Below are positions 11,033 through 24,923 of a DNA stretch of 64,000 bases, piece by piece (positions within the stretch are counted from its first letter, which is position 1; each line of letters starts with the position of its first letter). Origin of the DNA: an uncultured Ectothiorhodospiraceae bacterium. Lineage in GTDB: Bacteria > Pseudomonadota > Gammaproteobacteria > Nitrococcales > Nitrococcaceae. A program made the position numbers and the translations under genes. The stretch is from assembly GCA_913061005.1 (NCBI GenBank), contig CAJXSH010000002.1, positions 114,807-178,806 of the forward strand, written 5' to 3'. Below the pieces are notes generated by a model that was not told where the DNA came from, ran no database searches, and saw only the letters and a program-made list of their open reading frames with translations.

Positions 11033-12356
11033 CGGGACGATCTGTGCGATCGCAACGCCTCCGGGCCGTGGCGGCATCGGGGTGATTCGGGTCTCCGGCG
11101 AGGCGGCTGGGGATTGCCTCACCGGGCTCGCCGGCCGCCTGCCCGAACCGCGCACCGCAAGCCTTCGCACCTTTCGCGATGCCGATGGCGAACCGCTGGA
11201 TCAGGGACTGGTGTTGTGGTTCCCGGGACCGGATTCCTTTACCGGCGAGGATGTGGCCGAGTTCCACGGCCACGGCGGGCCGGTGGTCATGGATCGCCTT
11301 TTGCGGCGACTCATCGAGCTGGGGGCATCGCTTGCCGAGCCCGGGGAATTCAGCCAGCGGGCCTTTCTCAACGGCCGGATGGACCTTACCCGGGCCGAGG
11401 CCATCGCCGATCTCATCGCCGCCGGCAGCGAGGCGGCCGCCAGCGCGGCCATGCGCTCGCTCGAAGGGGCGTTTGCCCACCGGATCCAGGATCTGGTCGA
11501 GCAGCTCACCGAATTGCGGGTGCATCTGGAGTCGAGCATCGATTTTATCGACGAGCCCCTGGATGGGCTTGCCATCGACCGTCTGGCCGACCGCATCGAG
11601 GCGGTGGGCGAGGCGGTTCGTGCGGCCCGCGAGGCGGCCCGCAGCGGTCAGCAGCTCCAGGAGGGCGCCCGGGTAGTCATCGCCGGTGCGCCCAATGCGG
11701 GCAAATCCAGCCTGATGAACGCCTTGCTGGGGCGGGATGCGGCCATTGTCACCGAGCTGGCCGGGACCACCCGTGATGTGCTCGACGCCCATCTGCACCT
11801 GGACGGATTGCCGGTGCAGGTCATGGATACCGCCGGGCTGAGAACCGGCGCCGATGTGGTGGAGGCCGAAGGGATCCGCCGGGCCCATCAGGCCATGGCC
11901 GAGGCCGACCATATCCTGCTGGTGGTGGATGATCGAAACCCGGATGAAGACGATGGCCTGGGCGCGGCCTGGCCGGCCTCCGCCGCCGCGCTGACCCGGG
12001 TGTACAACAAGATCGATCTCACCCATCGCCCGCCGGGGGTAGGGGACGACGGTGTGGCGGTCTCGGCGCTCACCGGCGCCGGGCTGGACGGGCTTAAATC
12101 GCATCTGCGCGGGGTGCTGGGGGTGCGGGCCGGTGATGAGGCGGTCTTCACCGCCCGCCGCCGCCACCTGCAGGCGCTGGATGAGGCGGCGGCCGCTATT
12201 GACGAAGCGGTCTCGGCGGCCCGCGCGGGGCATGGCGAAGAGCTGGTGGCCGAGTCGCTGCGCTGTGCGCAGGATAGCCTGGGGCAGATTACCGGGGCGG
12301 TCACTACCGAGGATCTGCTCGGTCGGATATTCTCTACGTTTTGCATAGGCAAGTGA
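11025..12356 (+). CDS. mnmE: tRNA uridine-5-carboxymethylaminomethyl GTPase MnmE
   Basis: 443 aa. The N-terminal formyl-THF-binding domain starts DTICAIATPPGRGGIGVIRVSG-like (here PDGTICAIATPPGRGG). The G domain has GAPNAGKSSLMNAL (G1), GTTRDVL (G2), DTAGLR (G3) and NKID (G4). The C-terminal CIGK box holds the catalytic cysteine. With MnmG it modifies wobble U34 in tRNAs. It overlaps the yidC end by 8 bases and is followed directly by mnmG, its functional partner. Confidence 0.97.
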   Translation: MPDGTICAIATPPGRGGIGVIRVSGEAAGDCLTGLAGRLPEPRTASLRTFRDADGEPLDQGLVLWFPGPDSFTGEDVAEFHGHGGPVVMDRLLRRLIELGASLAEPGEFSQRAFLNGRMDLTRAEAIADLIAAGSEAAASAAMRSLEGAFAHRIQDLVEQLTELRVHLESSIDFIDEPLDGLAIDRLADRIEAVGEAVRAAREAARSGQQLQEGARVVIAGAPNAGKSSLMNALLGRDAAIVTELAGTTRDVLDAHLHLDGLPVQVMDTAGLRTGADVVEAEGIRRAHQAMAEADHILLVVDDRNPDEDDGLGAAWPASAAALTRVYNKIDLTHRPPGVGDDGVAVSALTGAGLDGLKSHLRGVLGVRAGDEAVFTARRRHLQALDEAAAAIDEAVSAARAGHGEELVAESLRCAQDSLGQITGAVTTEDLLGRIFSTFCIGK

Positions 12357-12365
12357 TTGATTTCG

Positions 12366-14252
12366 ATGGACAGCCAAAGCCAATACGATGTCATCGTGGT
12401 GGGCGGCGGACATGCCGGTACCGAGGCGGCCCATGCCGCGGCCCGTATGGGCGCCCATACCCTGCTACTGACCCAGAGCCTGGATACCATCGGGCAGATG
12501 AGCTGCAACCCGGCCATCGGGGGCATTGGCAAGGGCCATCTGGTGCGCGAAATCGACGCCATGGGCGGTGTCATGGGCCGGGCCATCGACCGCGCCGGCA
12601 TACAGTTTCGGGTGCTCAATCAGCGCAAGGGCCCGGCGGTGCGCGCCACACGGGCCCAGGCCGATCGCAATCTCTATCGTCAGGCGGTGCGCGCCATCCT
12701 CGACGAACAGCCGCATCTGAGCCTTTTTCAGGACACCGTCGATGATCTGATCGTCGAGCGCGGCACCGTCCGCGGTGTGGTCACCGGCATGGGGCTCGCC
12801 CTGCGGGCCACCGCGGTGGTGCTCACCGTCGGCACCTTTCTGGGGGGGCGGATTCATATCGGCGATCACAATCGCCGCGGCGGCCGTGCCGGGGATGCGC
12901 CGTCCATCGCCCTCGCCGAGCGGCTGCGGGCGCTGCCCCTGCGCGTTGATCGGCTGAAGACCGGAACGCCACCGCGCATCGATACCGCGAGCATCGATTA
13001 TCGGGCCTTGACCGAGCAGCCCGGCGATTCACCGGCGCCCTACTTCTCGCGCTGGAGCCGGGGTGACGAGCACCCCCGGTCGGTGAGCTGCCATATCACC
13101 CACACCAACCCCGTCACCCACGAGCATATCCGCAAGGCGCTGCATCGCTCGCCCATGTACAGCGGCGAGATCGAGGGGGTGGGCCCACGCTACTGTCCGT
13201 CCATCGAGGACAAGGTCGTCCGGTTTGCCGACCGGGACGGGCATCAGATCTTTCTCGAACCCGAGGGGCTCGACAGCCGCGAGGTCTATCCCAACGGCAT
13301 CTCGACCAGCCTGCCCTTCGACACCCAGATCGCCATGGTGCGCTCCATCGACGGGCTTGCCGGGGCGCGGATCACCCGGCCGGGTTATGCCATCGAGTAC
13401 GACTACCTCGACCCCCGCGATCTCCACCCCAGCCTGCAGAGCCTGCATCTGCCCGGTCTTTTTCTGGCCGGACAGATCAACGGCACCACCGGCTACGAGG
13501 AAGCGGGCGCCCAGGGGCTGCTCGCCGGCATCAATGCCGTCGCCCACGGCCGCGAGATGGCGCCCTGGGTGCCGGCACGGCACGAGGCCTATCTGGGGGT
13601 GTTGGTGGATGATCTCACCACCCGCGGCACCAGCGAGCCCTATCGCATGTTCACATCGCGGGCCGAATACCGGTTGCAGCTGCGCGAGGACAACGCCGAT
13701 CTGCGCTTGATGCCCGTCGCCCGCGACTACGGATTGATCGACGAGGGCGACTGGCAGGCCTTCTGTGCCTACCGTGACGCCATCGATCGCGAGCGCCGGC
13801 GCCTCGAGCAGACCATCATCCGCCCGGCGGATCTGGGTGATGACCATGGCGCCACGTGCCTGGGCAAACCGCTGCGGCGCGAGCAGAGCCTGATGGCGTT
13901 GTTGCGTCGCCCCGAAATCAGCTACGACGATCTCGCCGCGCTGTCTGCGGCGGGCGAAGCGGCGGCGGATCCGCGGGTGCGCGAGCAGGTCACCATTGCG
14001 GCCCGCTACGAGGGTTATCTCCAGCGCCAGGCCGCCCAGGTCGAAAAGCAGAGCCGCTACGAGGACCGGGCCCTGCCTGCCGATCTGGACTATGCCCGGG
14101 TCGCCGGCCTGTCCCGCGAGGTGCAGGAAAAGCTCACCCACCACCGGCCCGCGACCCTGGGCCAGGCGGCCCGCATCCCCGGTGTGACCCCGGCGGCGGT
14201 GTCCTTACTGCTTGTGCATCTGCAGCGCGGCGAGCAGCGCCAGAGCGCCTAG
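12366..14252 (+). CDS. mnmG: tRNA uridine-5-carboxymethylaminomethyl synthesis enzyme MnmG (GidA)
   Basis: FAD-binding partner of MnmE, 628 aa from the ATG chosen. The dinucleotide motif [19 protein letters not shown] lies near the N terminus. [22 protein letters not shown] and [11 protein letters not shown] are GidA signatures, and [17 protein letters not shown] follows. A TTG three codons earlier immediately after the mnmE stop is an alternative; the ATG gives the homologous [15 protein letters not shown] start. rsmG follows 14 bases later, the standard order. Confidence 0.97.
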   Translation: MDSQSQYDVIVVGGGHAGTEAAHAAARMGAHTLLLTQSLDTIGQMSCNPAIGGIGKGHLVREIDAMGGVMGRAIDRAGIQFRVLNQRKGPAVRATRAQADRNLYRQAVRAILDEQPHLSLFQDTVDDLIVERGTVRGVVTGMGLALRATAVVLTVGTFLGGRIHIGDHNRRGGRAGDAPSIALAERLRALPLRVDRLKTGTPPRIDTASIDYRALTEQPGDSPAPYFSRWSRGDEHPRSVSCHITHTNPVTHEHIRKALHRSPMYSGEIEGVGPRYCPSIEDKVVRFADRDGHQIFLEPEGLDSREVYPNGISTSLPFDTQIAMVRSIDGLAGARITRPGYAIEYDYLDPRDLHPSLQSLHLPGLFLAGQINGTTGYEEAGAQGLLAGINAVAHGREMAPWVPARHEAYLGVLVDDLTTRGTSEPYRMFTSRAEYRLQLREDNADLRLMPVARDYGLIDEGDWQAFCAYRDAIDRERRRLEQTIIRPADLGDDHGATCLGKPLRREQSLMALLRRPEISYDDLAALSAAGEAAADPRVREQVTIAARYEGYLQRQAAQVEKQSRYEDRALPADLDYARVAGLSREVQEKLTHHRPATLGQAARIPGVTPAAVSLLLVHLQRGEQRQSA

Positions 14253-14266
14253 CAGCGGCCCAGCCG

Positions 14267-14896
14267 ATGATGGATGATGGACTTGGGCACGGATTGCGCC
14301 GGCTCGACCTGGACCCGGCGCTGGCGATGCCGCTTCTGGCGTACCGTGATCTGCTGGCAAGATGGAATCGCGTCTACAACCTCTCGGCGGTGCGCGACCC
14401 CGACGCCATGGTGGCCCGGCATCTGCTCGACAGCCTGGCCGTGCTGCCCTGGCTGCCCGCCGGCCGGCTGCTTGATGTGGGCACGGGACCGGGTCTGCCG
14501 GGCATTCCCCTTGCCATCGCCCAGCCCGATCGGGCGGTGGTCCTGCTGGAGTCGAACGGCAAGAAGGTCCGCTTTCTCCGACAGGTGGTGCTGGAGCAAC
14601 GGCTTGCCAATGTCGAGATTGTCCACCGGCGTCTCGAGGCCTACGAGCCCACGCGGCGGTATGAGGCGGTGATCTGTCGGGCATTTGCCGACGCCGCCGG
14701 GTTCTGGCACGGCGTGGCGCGCCTGCTGCATCCCGAGGGGGTGGCGCTGGCGATGAAAGGCCAGCGTCAGGGCGAAGAGTTGGCGGGATTGGATGCCGCC
14801 GGCGTATCATCCACCTGGCAGCCGCTTCGGGTCCCGGGGCTTGAGGCCGAGCGGCATTTGCTGATCATGAAGGGCACAACGCCCGTCACAGGATAG
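14267..14896 (+). CDS. rsmG: 16S rRNA (guanine527-N7)-methyltransferase
   Basis: 209-residue class I SAM methyltransferase. The N-terminal helical part YRDLLARWNRVYNLSAVRDPDAMVARHLLDSLA is the GidB hallmark. LLDVGTGPGLPGIPLA is the SAM-binding loop and ESNGKKVRFLRQV the next motif. There are tandem ATGs at the start. It lies between mnmG and parA as in most relatives, and methylates G527 in the 530 loop; loss gives low-level streptomycin resistance in other bacteria. Confidence 0.95.
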   Translation: MMDDGLGHGLRRLDLDPALAMPLLAYRDLLARWNRVYNLSAVRDPDAMVARHLLDSLAVLPWLPAGRLLDVGTGPGLPGIPLAIAQPDRAVVLLESNGKKVRFLRQVVLEQRLANVEIVHRRLEAYEPTRRYEAVICRAFADAAGFWHGVARLLHPEGVALAMKGQRQGEELAGLDAAGVSSTWQPLRVPGLEAERHLLIMKGTTPVTG

Positions 14897-14900
14897 TTCC

Positions 14901-15698
14901 ATGGCACGGATACTGGCCATTGCCAATCAAAAGGGCGGTGTCGGCAAGACCACCACCTGCGTCAATCTGGCCGCTTCGCTGGTCAGTAACGGCCGGCGCG
15001 TGTTGCTGGTGGATCTCGACGCCCAGGGCAACGCCACCGTGGGGGCCGGGCTCGACAAGGACGCGGTGGCGGTGAGCAACTACGAGCTGCTGACCGGCGA
15101 GGCGACGGCGCAGATGGTCTGCTGCCGCGAGCTCGAGCCCGGTTTTGATGTATTGCCCGCCAATGGCGATCTGACCGCCGCCGAGGTCAGCCTGATGGAA
15201 GCCGGTGAAGGCCGGGAGCGCCGGCTGCAGCAGGCCCTGGCGCCCATCATCGATGACTATGACTACATCCTCATCGATTGCCCGCCAGCGCTCAGCATTC
15301 TCACCGTCAACGCCTTTGTGGCGGCCCACGGCGTGCTCATCCCGATTCAGTGCGAGTACTACGCGCTGGAGGGGCTGAGTGCCCTGCTGGATACCATCGA
15401 GCGGGTCCGTCAGACGGTCAATCCCGATCTGGCCATCGAGGGACTGGTCCGGACCATGTTCGATGGGCGCAACAACCTGGCCACCCAGGTGGGTGCTCAG
15501 CTGTTGGCCCATTTCCCCGACCAGGTCTATCGCACCCAGATCCCCCGCAATGTCCGGCTGGCCGAAGCGCCCAGCCACGGTCTGCCGGTGCTTCAGTACG
15601 ATCGCAGCTCGCGCGGCGCGGTGGCCTACATGGCCCTCGCCTCGGAGCTTTTGCGTCGCCAGGGGGCGTCGGGTCAAGCAAAAGGAGGCGTGCGATGA
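14901..15698 (+). CDS. parA: Chromosome partitioning ATPase ParA (Soj)
   Basis: 265-residue deviant-Walker ATPase: ANQKGGVGKTTTCVNLA (Walker A with signature lysine), DLDAQGNATVGAG, and IDCPPALSILTVNA (Walker B). It lacks an N-terminal DNA-binding extension, as expected for chromosomal (type Ib-size) ParA. It moves ParB-parS complexes over the nucleoid. The stop overlaps the parB ATG (ATGA), and AAAGGAGG precedes parB. Confidence 0.96.
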   Translation: MARILAIANQKGGVGKTTTCVNLAASLVSNGRRVLLVDLDAQGNATVGAGLDKDAVAVSNYELLTGEATAQMVCCRELEPGFDVLPANGDLTAAEVSLMEAGEGRERRLQQALAPIIDDYDYILIDCPPALSILTVNAFVAAHGVLIPIQCEYYALEGLSALLDTIERVRQTVNPDLAIEGLVRTMFDGRNNLATQVGAQLLAHFPDQVYRTQIPRNVRLAEAPSHGLPVLQYDRSSRGAVAYMALASELLRRQGASGQAKGGVR

Positions 15699-16555
15699 GT
15701 CAGCGTCGACGAGGACTGGGCCGTGGCCTGGATGCCCTGCTGGGCGAGTCGGCCGGCGAAGCAGGCAGCGGGGCAGAGGCCGCCGATCTGCGCGATCTGC
15801 CGCTGGATGCGTTGACCAGCGGCCGTTATCAGCCGCGTCGCGAGTTTGATCCGGCCGCCCTCCAGGAGCTCGCGCATTCCATTCGCGCCCAGGGGGTGGT
15901 CCAGCCCATCGTGGTCCGGCCCCTGCCGGATGGCGAGCAGTACGAGATCATCGCCGGTGAACGCCGCTGGCGGGCGGCGCAGCTGGCCGAGCTCGAGGAG
16001 ATACCGGCGATCGTCCGGGACATCCCGGATGAGATGGCGGTGGCGGTGGCGTTGATCGAGAACATCCAGCGCGAGGATCTCAATCCGCTGGAAGAGGCCA
16101 GCGCCTTCAAGCGGCTGACCGAGGAGTTCGGCATGACCCATCAGGCGGTGGCCGAGGCGGTCGGCCGCTCGCGGGTGGGGGTCAGTAACCTGATGCGGCT
16201 GCTGGATCTGGGCCCGGCGGTCAAAGCGCATATCGCCCGGGGCGAACTCGAGATGGGGCATGCCCGGGCGCTTCTGGCCCTTGATGAGGCCGCCCAGGGC
16301 GAGGCCGCCGCGCGGGTGGTGGCCCAGGGGCTGACCGTGCGCCAGACCGAGGCACTGGTGCGGCGCATGCAGGCCGGTGACACCCACCGCGAAGCCCCGG
16401 CGGAGGACCCCAATGTACGGCGGCTGCAGGAGGATCTGGCAGACCGGCTGGGGGCGGCGGTCAGGATTGAGCACGGGCAAAAGGGCAAGGGCCGTCTGGT
16501 CATCCGCTACAACAGCCTCGACGAGCTCGACGGCATTCTGGAGCATATCCGTTGA
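15695..16555 (+). CDS. parB: Chromosome partitioning protein ParB (Spo0J)
   Basis: 286 aa. The N-terminal basic RRRGLGRGLDALLGE motif is standard in chromosomal ParB. The CTPase/ParB-N domain has SGRYQPRREFD and the GERRWRAAQLA box, with ENIQREDLNPLEEA. The helix-turn-helix TEEFGMTHQAVAEAVGRSRVGVSNLMRLL binds parS, and a C-terminal dimerization segment follows. Two likely targets lie in recF in this same window. The start is an ATG with an ideal Shine-Dalgarno, overlapping parA. Confidence 0.96.
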   Translation: MSQRRRGLGRGLDALLGESAGEAGSGAEAADLRDLPLDALTSGRYQPRREFDPAALQELAHSIRAQGVVQPIVVRPLPDGEQYEIIAGERRWRAAQLAELEEIPAIVRDIPDEMAVAVALIENIQREDLNPLEEASAFKRLTEEFGMTHQAVAEAVGRSRVGVSNLMRLLDLGPAVKAHIARGELEMGHARALLALDEAAQGEAAARVVAQGLTVRQTEALVRRMQAGDTHREAPAEDPNVRRLQEDLADRLGAAVRIEHGQKGKGRLVIRYNSLDELDGILEHIR

Positions 16556-16580
16556 AGCCCATCGTTGAGTTCTTTATACT
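16552..16580 (+). promoter_or_regulatory. Sigma-70 promoter of the ATP synthase operon
   Basis: TTGAAG, exactly 17 bases, then TATACT. The -35 overlaps the parB stop codon and the -10 ends 33 bases before the atpI ATG. This is the best sigma-70 match seen near the operon. Confidence 0.75.
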
Positions 16581-16613
16581 CCGCGCAATTTTGCGGTCGT
16601 CTGCCAGAGCGAT

Positions 16614-17778
<1,165 letters not shown>

Positions 17779-17823
17779 CGCGTCGGTGGATCACCGGCCC
17801 GTGGTTTGACGGTTTTAACTTAG

Positions 17824-18108
<285 letters not shown>

Positions 18109-18161
18109 ACGGCCGGGTTAACGCGTATCCCTGCCACCGGGCAGATATCGGAGAGTAGACC

Positions 18162-18632
18162 GTGGGCATTAACGCAACGCTGATCGGACAGATGATCACC
18201 TTCACGGTGTTCATCCTGTTCACCATGAAGTTCGTCTGGCCACCCATCAAGCAGGCCATGAGCGAGCGCGAGAAGCGGATCGCGGATGGCCTGGCCTCGG
18301 CCGAGCGCAGCCAGCACGAGCTGGAGCTCGCCAAGGAAAAGGGTGCCGAGCACATCCGTGAGGCCAAGGCACAGGCGGCCGAGATCATCGAGAAAGCCAA
18401 CCGACAGGGGGCGGCGATCGTTGATGAGGCGCGCGAAGAGGCCCGGGCCGTTGCCGAGCGTGAAAAGGCCGCAGCGGACGCCCGTATCGAGCAGGAGGTG
18501 AGCCAGGCCCGGGCCGAGCTCCGGCGCCAGGTCTCCGATCTGGCGATCCTGGGTGCCAGCCGCATCCTCGAGCGCGAGGTGGACGCCAAGGCCCACCAGA
18601 AGATGCTCGACGAACTGGCCGAGCAGGTCTGA
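18162..18632 (+). CDS. atpF: ATP synthase Fo subunit b
   Basis: 156 aa. There is one N-terminal membrane helix ([26 protein letters not shown]) followed by a long charged coiled coil rich in Ala/Glu/Lys/Arg, the peripheral stalk. The start is GTG, giving [11 protein letters not shown], the usual b-subunit start. It is separated from atpH by 7 bases. Confidence 0.96.
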   Translation: MGINATLIGQMITFTVFILFTMKFVWPPIKQAMSEREKRIADGLASAERSQHELELAKEKGAEHIREAKAQAAEIIEKANRQGAAIVDEAREEARAVAEREKAAADARIEQEVSQARAELRRQVSDLAILGASRILEREVDAKAHQKMLDELAEQV

Positions 18633-18639
18633 GGCAGTC

Positions 18640-19176
18640 ATGGCGCAGGAAACCACGGTTGCCCGCCCCTACGCCGAGGCCGCATTCGATCTGGCGCGCG
18701 GGGCCGATGCCCTGGCGGGCTGGGCCGATGGGCTGGCCAATGCCGCGGCGGTGGTCGCCGACGAACGGGTGGATGCCCTGCTGCGCAACCCCAGGGTCGA
18801 GGCCGAGCAGAAGGCCGGCTTCATCCTTGAGGTGTGCGGCGAGTCGCTGGACCTCCAGCAGCGCAACTTTATCCGTCTGCTCGTCGAACGCGACCGCATC
18901 GGGGTGTTGCCGGAAATCCGCCGTCAGTATGACGAGCTGCGGGCCCGGCACGAGCGCACCCTCGATGCCGAGCTGGTGACCGCCCAGCCGGTGGATGATG
19001 CGGTCCGCGACCGGGTCGCCGCCGCGCTGTCGAAGCGCCTGGACCGGACGGTCAGCCTGGATGCGCGGGTCGACGAAACACTCATTGGCGGTGCGATCGT
19101 TCGCGCCGGCGACATGGTCATCGATGGATCGGTGCGGGGCCGTCTCGCCAGCCTGACCGGCGCCATCAGCCGTTAA
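18640..19176 (+). CDS. atpH: ATP synthase F1 subunit delta
   Basis: 178 residues from the ATG chosen at [19 protein letters not shown], the family N terminus; the open frame extends upstream into atpF but is not homologous there. The helical N-terminal domain is followed by the C-terminal signature [28 protein letters not shown]. It links the F1 head to the peripheral stalk. Confidence 0.96.
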   Translation: MAQETTVARPYAEAAFDLARGADALAGWADGLANAAAVVADERVDALLRNPRVEAEQKAGFILEVCGESLDLQQRNFIRLLVERDRIGVLPEIRRQYDELRARHERTLDAELVTAQPVDDAVRDRVAAALSKRLDRTVSLDARVDETLIGGAIVRAGDMVIDGSVRGRLASLTGAISR

Positions 19177-19189
19177 GAGGACAGATTTG

Positions 19190-20731
19190 ATGCAACTTAA
19201 TCCCACCGAAATCAGCGATCTGATCAAACAGCGCATCGAGAACTTCGATGCGGTGGCCGAGGCCCGTAACGAGGGGACGGTGGTCAGCGTTACCGATGGC
19301 ATCGTCCGCATCCACGGGCTCAGCGACGCCATGCAGGGCGAGATGCTGGAATTCCCCGGCGAGACCTACGGCATGGCCCTCAACCTCGAGCGCGACTCGG
19401 TTGGCGCCGTGGTCCTGGGCGATTACTCGCACTTGAGCGAGGGCGATGCGGTGCGGACCACCGGTCGCATCCTCGAAGTGCCGATCGGCGAGGCCCTGCT
19501 GGGTCGGGTGGTCAACGCCCTGGGTGAGCCGATTGACGGCAAGGGCGCGATCAAGGCCGATGTCACCGCCCCGGTGGAGAAGGTCGCCCCCGGCGTGATC
19601 GCGCGGCAGTCCGTGGATCAGCCGGTGCAGACCGGTCTGAAGGCCGTCGACTCGATGGTGCCGGTGGGCCGGGGCCAGCGTGAGCTGATCATCGGTGACC
19701 GTCAGACCGGTAAGACCGCGGTGGCGGTGGATGCCATCATCAACCAGAAGGGCACCGGCATTAAGTGCATCTACGTGGCGGTGGGCCAGAAGGCCTCCTC
19801 CATCGCCAACGTGGTGCGCAAGCTCGAAGAGCACGGCGCGCTGGAGCACACCATTGTGGTGGCGGCCTCGGCGGCCGAGTCGGCGGCGCTGCAGTTCATC
19901 GCCCCCTATGCCGGCTGCACCATGGGCGAGTTCTTCCGCGACCGCGGCGAAGACGCCCTGATCATTTACGACGACCTCTCCAAGCAGGCCGTGGCCTACC
20001 GTCAGGTCTCGCTGCTGCTGCGTCGCCCGCCGGGCCGTGAGGCCTTCCCGGGTGATGTGTTCTACCTCCATTCACGGCTGCTCGAGCGCGCCGCGCGCAT
20101 TAACGCCGATGAGGTGGAGCGCCTGACCAACGGCGAGGTCAAAGGCAAGACCGGGTCGCTGACGGCGCTGCCGATCATCGAAACGCAGGCCGGTGACGTC
20201 TCGGCATTCGTGCCCACCAACGTCATCTCCATCACCGACGGGCAGATCTACCTCGAGACCGACCTTTTCAACGCCGGCGTGCGTCCGGCCATCAACGCCG
20301 GTCTTTCGGTCTCGCGTGTTGGTGGCTCGGCCCAGACCAAGGTCATCAAGAAACTGGGCGGTGGCATCCGCCTGGCCCTGGCGCAGTACCGCGAGCTGGC
20401 GGCCTTCGCGCAGTTTGCCTCGGACCTGGACGAGTCCACCCGCAAGCAGCTCGAGCGCGGTCAGCGGGCGATGGAAATCCTCAAGCAGGGGCAGTACGCA
20501 CCGCTTTCGGTGGCGTTTATGGCCATCTCGCTCTACGCACTCAACGAAGGCTACCTCGACGAGCTCGAGCTCAAGCAGGTGGGCAATTTCGAAGGGGCGC
20601 TGCATCAGTATGTCGCCAACAACTACGCCGATCTGGTCAAGCAGATCAACGAGACCGGCGACTACAGCGACGAGATCCAGAGCCAGCTGAAAAAGGCCCT
20701 GGATGACTTCAAAGCCAACGGCACCTGGTAA
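19190..20731 (+). CDS. atpA: ATP synthase F1 subunit alpha
   Basis: 513 residues from the ATG (an overlapping TTG one codon earlier is less likely). The P-loop [57 protein letters not shown] and the signature [17 protein letters not shown] identify it. It is the noncatalytic nucleotide-binding subunit of the hexamer. Confidence 0.98.
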   Translation: MQLNPTEISDLIKQRIENFDAVAEARNEGTVVSVTDGIVRIHGLSDAMQGEMLEFPGETYGMALNLERDSVGAVVLGDYSHLSEGDAVRTTGRILEVPIGEALLGRVVNALGEPIDGKGAIKADVTAPVEKVAPGVIARQSVDQPVQTGLKAVDSMVPVGRGQRELIIGDRQTGKTAVAVDAIINQKGTGIKCIYVAVGQKASSIANVVRKLEEHGALEHTIVVAASAAESAALQFIAPYAGCTMGEFFRDRGEDALIIYDDLSKQAVAYRQVSLLLRRPPGREAFPGDVFYLHSRLLERAARINADEVERLTNGEVKGKTGSLTALPIIETQAGDVSAFVPTNVISITDGQIYLETDLFNAGVRPAINAGLSVSRVGGSAQTKVIKKLGGGIRLALAQYRELAAFAQFASDLDESTRKQLERGQRAMEILKQGQYAPLSVAFMAISLYALNEGYLDELELKQVGNFEGALHQYVANNYADLVKQINETGDYSDEIQSQLKKALDDFKANGTW

Positions 20732-20749
20732 CAGGACGGGAATAAGGGC

Positions 20750-21622
20750 ATGTCCGGCGCAAAGGAAATCCGCACTCAGATCAAGAGTGTGAGCAACACG
20801 CAGAAAATCACCACGGCCATGGAGATGGTCGCGGCCTCGAAGATGCGTGGCGCCCAGCAGCGCATGCAGGCGGCGCTGCCCTATGCCGAGAAGATGCGGC
20901 AGGTGATCGGCCATCTGGCCAATGCCAACCCCGAGTACCAGCACCCGTTTCTGGTCCGCCGCGACGAGGTCAAGCGGGTTGGCTACATCATCGTCTCCAG
21001 CGACCGGGGGCTTTGCGGTGGTCTGAACAACAACCTGTTCCGCACCATCATCAAGGCGCTGCGTGACCACGACCAGGCCGGGCAGGAGACGCGCCTGTGC
21101 ACGGTGGGCTCGAAGGCCATTCAGTTCTTCAGCCGGCTGTCGGCCCCGGTCATCGGTGAGGTCTCGCAGCTCGGTGACACGCCCTCGCTGCAGGATCTCA
21201 TCGGCACGGTGAAGGTGGTCATGGATCAGTATGCCGAGGGTGAGCTGGATCAGGTCTACATCTGCTACAACCGGTTCGTGAACACCATGACCCAGAGCCC
21301 GACGGTCGAGCAGCTGTTGCCGTTGCCGGAGCACGCCGACGACGAGACGGCCAAGCGCACGCACAGCTGGGATTACATCTACGAGCCGTCGGCGCCGCAG
21401 GCGCTGGATCTGCTGCTCGAGCGCTACATCGAGTCGCTCGTCTATCAGGCGGTGGTCGAGAACATCGCCTGCGAGCAGGCGGCCCGCATGGTGGCCATGA
21501 AGTCGGCCTCGGATAACGCAGGCAAGCTCATTGATGATTTGAACCTTGCCTACAACAAAGCGCGCCAGGCAGCGATCACCACGGAGCTCTCCGAGATCGT
21601 GGCCGGCGCCGAAGCCGTCTAG
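20750..21622 (+). CDS. atpG: ATP synthase F1 subunit gamma
   Basis: 290-residue central rotor. N-terminal coiled coil [30 protein letters not shown] and C-terminal coiled coil [43 protein letters not shown] are both highly conserved. [13 protein letters not shown] is the usual central motif. Start is ATG 18 bases after atpA. Confidence 0.98.
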   Translation: MSGAKEIRTQIKSVSNTQKITTAMEMVAASKMRGAQQRMQAALPYAEKMRQVIGHLANANPEYQHPFLVRRDEVKRVGYIIVSSDRGLCGGLNNNLFRTIIKALRDHDQAGQETRLCTVGSKAIQFFSRLSAPVIGEVSQLGDTPSLQDLIGTVKVVMDQYAEGELDQVYICYNRFVNTMTQSPTVEQLLPLPEHADDETAKRTHSWDYIYEPSAPQALDLLLERYIESLVYQAVVENIACEQAARMVAMKSASDNAGKLIDDLNLAYNKARQAAITTELSEIVAGAEAV

Positions 21623-23053
<1,431 letters not shown>

Positions 23054-23065
23054 GGTAGCGCCCCT

Positions 23066-23494
23066 ATGGCCATGACCATGCATATCGACATCGTCAGCGC
23101 GGAGGAGTCCATCTACTCGGGTACGGCCTCCTACATCCTCGCCCGGGCCACCGAGGGCGAGGTGGGCATCTACCCGCGCCACCTGCCCATGCTGGTCCAG
23201 CTCCAGCCCGGCGAGGTGACGGTGCGCGATGAGTTTGACGAGGAACAGCATTATTATGTCTCGGGCGGCACCATGGAGGTTCAGCCCCATGTGGTGACCA
23301 TCCTGGCGGATGCCGCCACCCGGGCCCGGGACATTGACGAGGCCGCCGCCAAGGAGGCCCAGCGTCGGGCCGAGCAGGCGCTGGCCAACCAGACCAGCGA
23401 AATCGACTACGCCCGGGCCCAGGCCGAGCTGGTGGAGGCCGCCGCCCAGCTGCGCACCATCCAGAAACTGCGCAAGACCGCCAACAAGGGCTGA
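23066..23494 (+). CDS. atpC: ATP synthase F1 subunit epsilon
   Basis: 142 aa. The N-terminal beta-sandwich begins MTMHIDIVSAEESIYSGTASYILARATEGEVGIYPRH, and the C-terminal helical hairpin (about residues 90-140) is Ala/Glu-rich. It couples rotor and head and can inhibit ATP hydrolysis. Three in-frame ATGs lie close together (MAMTM), so the exact start is uncertain by up to four codons. Confidence 0.96.
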   Translation: MAMTMHIDIVSAEESIYSGTASYILARATEGEVGIYPRHLPMLVQLQPGEVTVRDEFDEEQHYYVSGGTMEVQPHVVTILADAATRARDIDEAAAKEAQRRAEQALANQTSEIDYARAQAELVEAAAQLRTIQKLRKTANKG

Positions 23495-23532
23495 CCCCGG
23501 CCGGGCAGCCCGGAGCTGCTTGAGGAGCCGAC

Positions 23533-24918
23533 ATGCCCAAACCACTGCTATCGGTCGTTGTCCTTGCCGCCGGCGAGGGCAAGCGCATGCGCTCCGCAAC
23601 GCCCAAGGTCCTGCACCCCGTGGCCGGCGAGCCCATGATCGGCCATGTCCTGGCCGCGGCCCGGGCCCTCGAACCGGCGGCCATTCATGTCGTCCACGGT
23701 CATGGTGGCGATCAGGTCCAGGCCCGATTTGATGATAACGACCTGCACTGGGCCCATCAGGCCGAGCAGCTTGGCACCGGTCACGCGGTCGCCCAGGCCA
23801 TGCCGGCGATTGCCGATGACCATCAGGTGCTGGTGCTCTGCGGCGATGTGCCGCTGATCCAACCCGACACCCTGCGCGAACTGGTGGACGCCGCCGGCCG
23901 TGAGGCCGCCCTTTTGAGCGTGTTGCTCGACGACCCCAGCGGTTATGGCCGTATCCTGCGCGACACCGACGGCGCCGTCGCCGGCATTGTCGAGGACAAG
24001 GATGCCACCGCCGGCCAGCGCCAGGTGACCGAAATCAACACCGGCATCCTCTGCCTGCCCGCCGGCCGACTGCGCGGCTGGCTGGCCCGTCTGGATGCCG
24101 GCAATGCCCAGGGCGAGCTTTATCTGACCGACTGCATTGCCATGGCCCGGGCCGACGGCATTGCCGTCCACGGGGTGCGGGCCGCCGATCCCTGGGAGGT
24201 CCAGGGCGTCAACGACCAGGTTCAGCTCGCCGCCGTCGAGCGGGCCTGCCAGCGGCGCTCGGCCCAGCGGTTGATGCGCGATGACGGCGTGGCCCTGGCC
24301 GACCCGGCGCGGTTCGATTTGCGCGGCCGCCTGACGGCGGGTCGGGACTGCCGCATCGATGTCGATGTCATCATCGAAGGCGAGGTGGTGCTGGGAGATG
24401 GGGTGGAGATCGGCCCCTTCACCCGGTTGCGCGATACCCGAATCGGCGCCGGTACCCGGATCCTGGGCCACTGCGAGATCGAGGCCAGCGACATCGGTAC
24501 CGGGGCGCGCATTGGTCCGTTTGCCCGGTTGCGTCCCCGCAGCGTTCTCGGAGACGCTGTGCGGGTGGGGAATTTCGTCGAGACCAAAAACGTGGCGGTG
24601 GCCACCGGCAGCAAGCTCAACCATCTCTCGTATCTGGGTGATGCCGATATCGGCGAGGGGGTGAACGTCGGCGCCGGCACCATCACCTGCAACTATGACG
24701 GCCGCGACAAGCATCTCACCCGAATTGGTGATCGGGTCTTCATTGGCTCGAACACCGCCCTGGTGGCACCCATCGAGGTAGGCGACGATGTGACCATCGG
24801 CGCGGGCACCACCCTGCGCGATGATGTGGCCGCCGACAGCCTGGCCGTTGATGCCACCCGACCCCGACAGATCAAGGGCTGGCGGCCGGACGACGCCGGC
24901 CAGCAAAGCGGAGACTGA
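23533..24918 (+). CDS. glmU: Bifunctional N-acetylglucosamine-1-phosphate uridyltransferase / glucosamine-1-phosphate acetyltransferase
   Basis: 461-residue two-domain enzyme. The N-terminal pyrophosphorylase has [24 protein letters not shown]. The C-terminal left-handed beta-helix shows hexapeptide repeats ([27 protein letters not shown]) and [19 protein letters not shown] near the acetyltransferase site. It makes UDP-GlcNAc for peptidoglycan and LPS. It follows atpC by 38 bases and precedes glmS by 5, the usual gammaproteobacterial order. Confidence 0.98.
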   Translation: MPKPLLSVVVLAAGEGKRMRSATPKVLHPVAGEPMIGHVLAAARALEPAAIHVVHGHGGDQVQARFDDNDLHWAHQAEQLGTGHAVAQAMPAIADDHQVLVLCGDVPLIQPDTLRELVDAAGREAALLSVLLDDPSGYGRILRDTDGAVAGIVEDKDATAGQRQVTEINTGILCLPAGRLRGWLARLDAGNAQGELYLTDCIAMARADGIAVHGVRAADPWEVQGVNDQVQLAAVERACQRRSAQRLMRDDGVALADPARFDLRGRLTAGRDCRIDVDVIIEGEVVLGDGVEIGPFTRLRDTRIGAGTRILGHCEIEASDIGTGARIGPFARLRPRSVLGDAVRVGNFVETKNVAVATGSKLNHLSYLGDADIGEGVNVGAGTITCNYDGRDKHLTRIGDRVFIGSNTALVAPIEVGDDVTIGAGTTLRDDVAADSLAVDATRPRQIKGWRPDDAGQQSGD

Positions 24919-24923
24919 GCGTT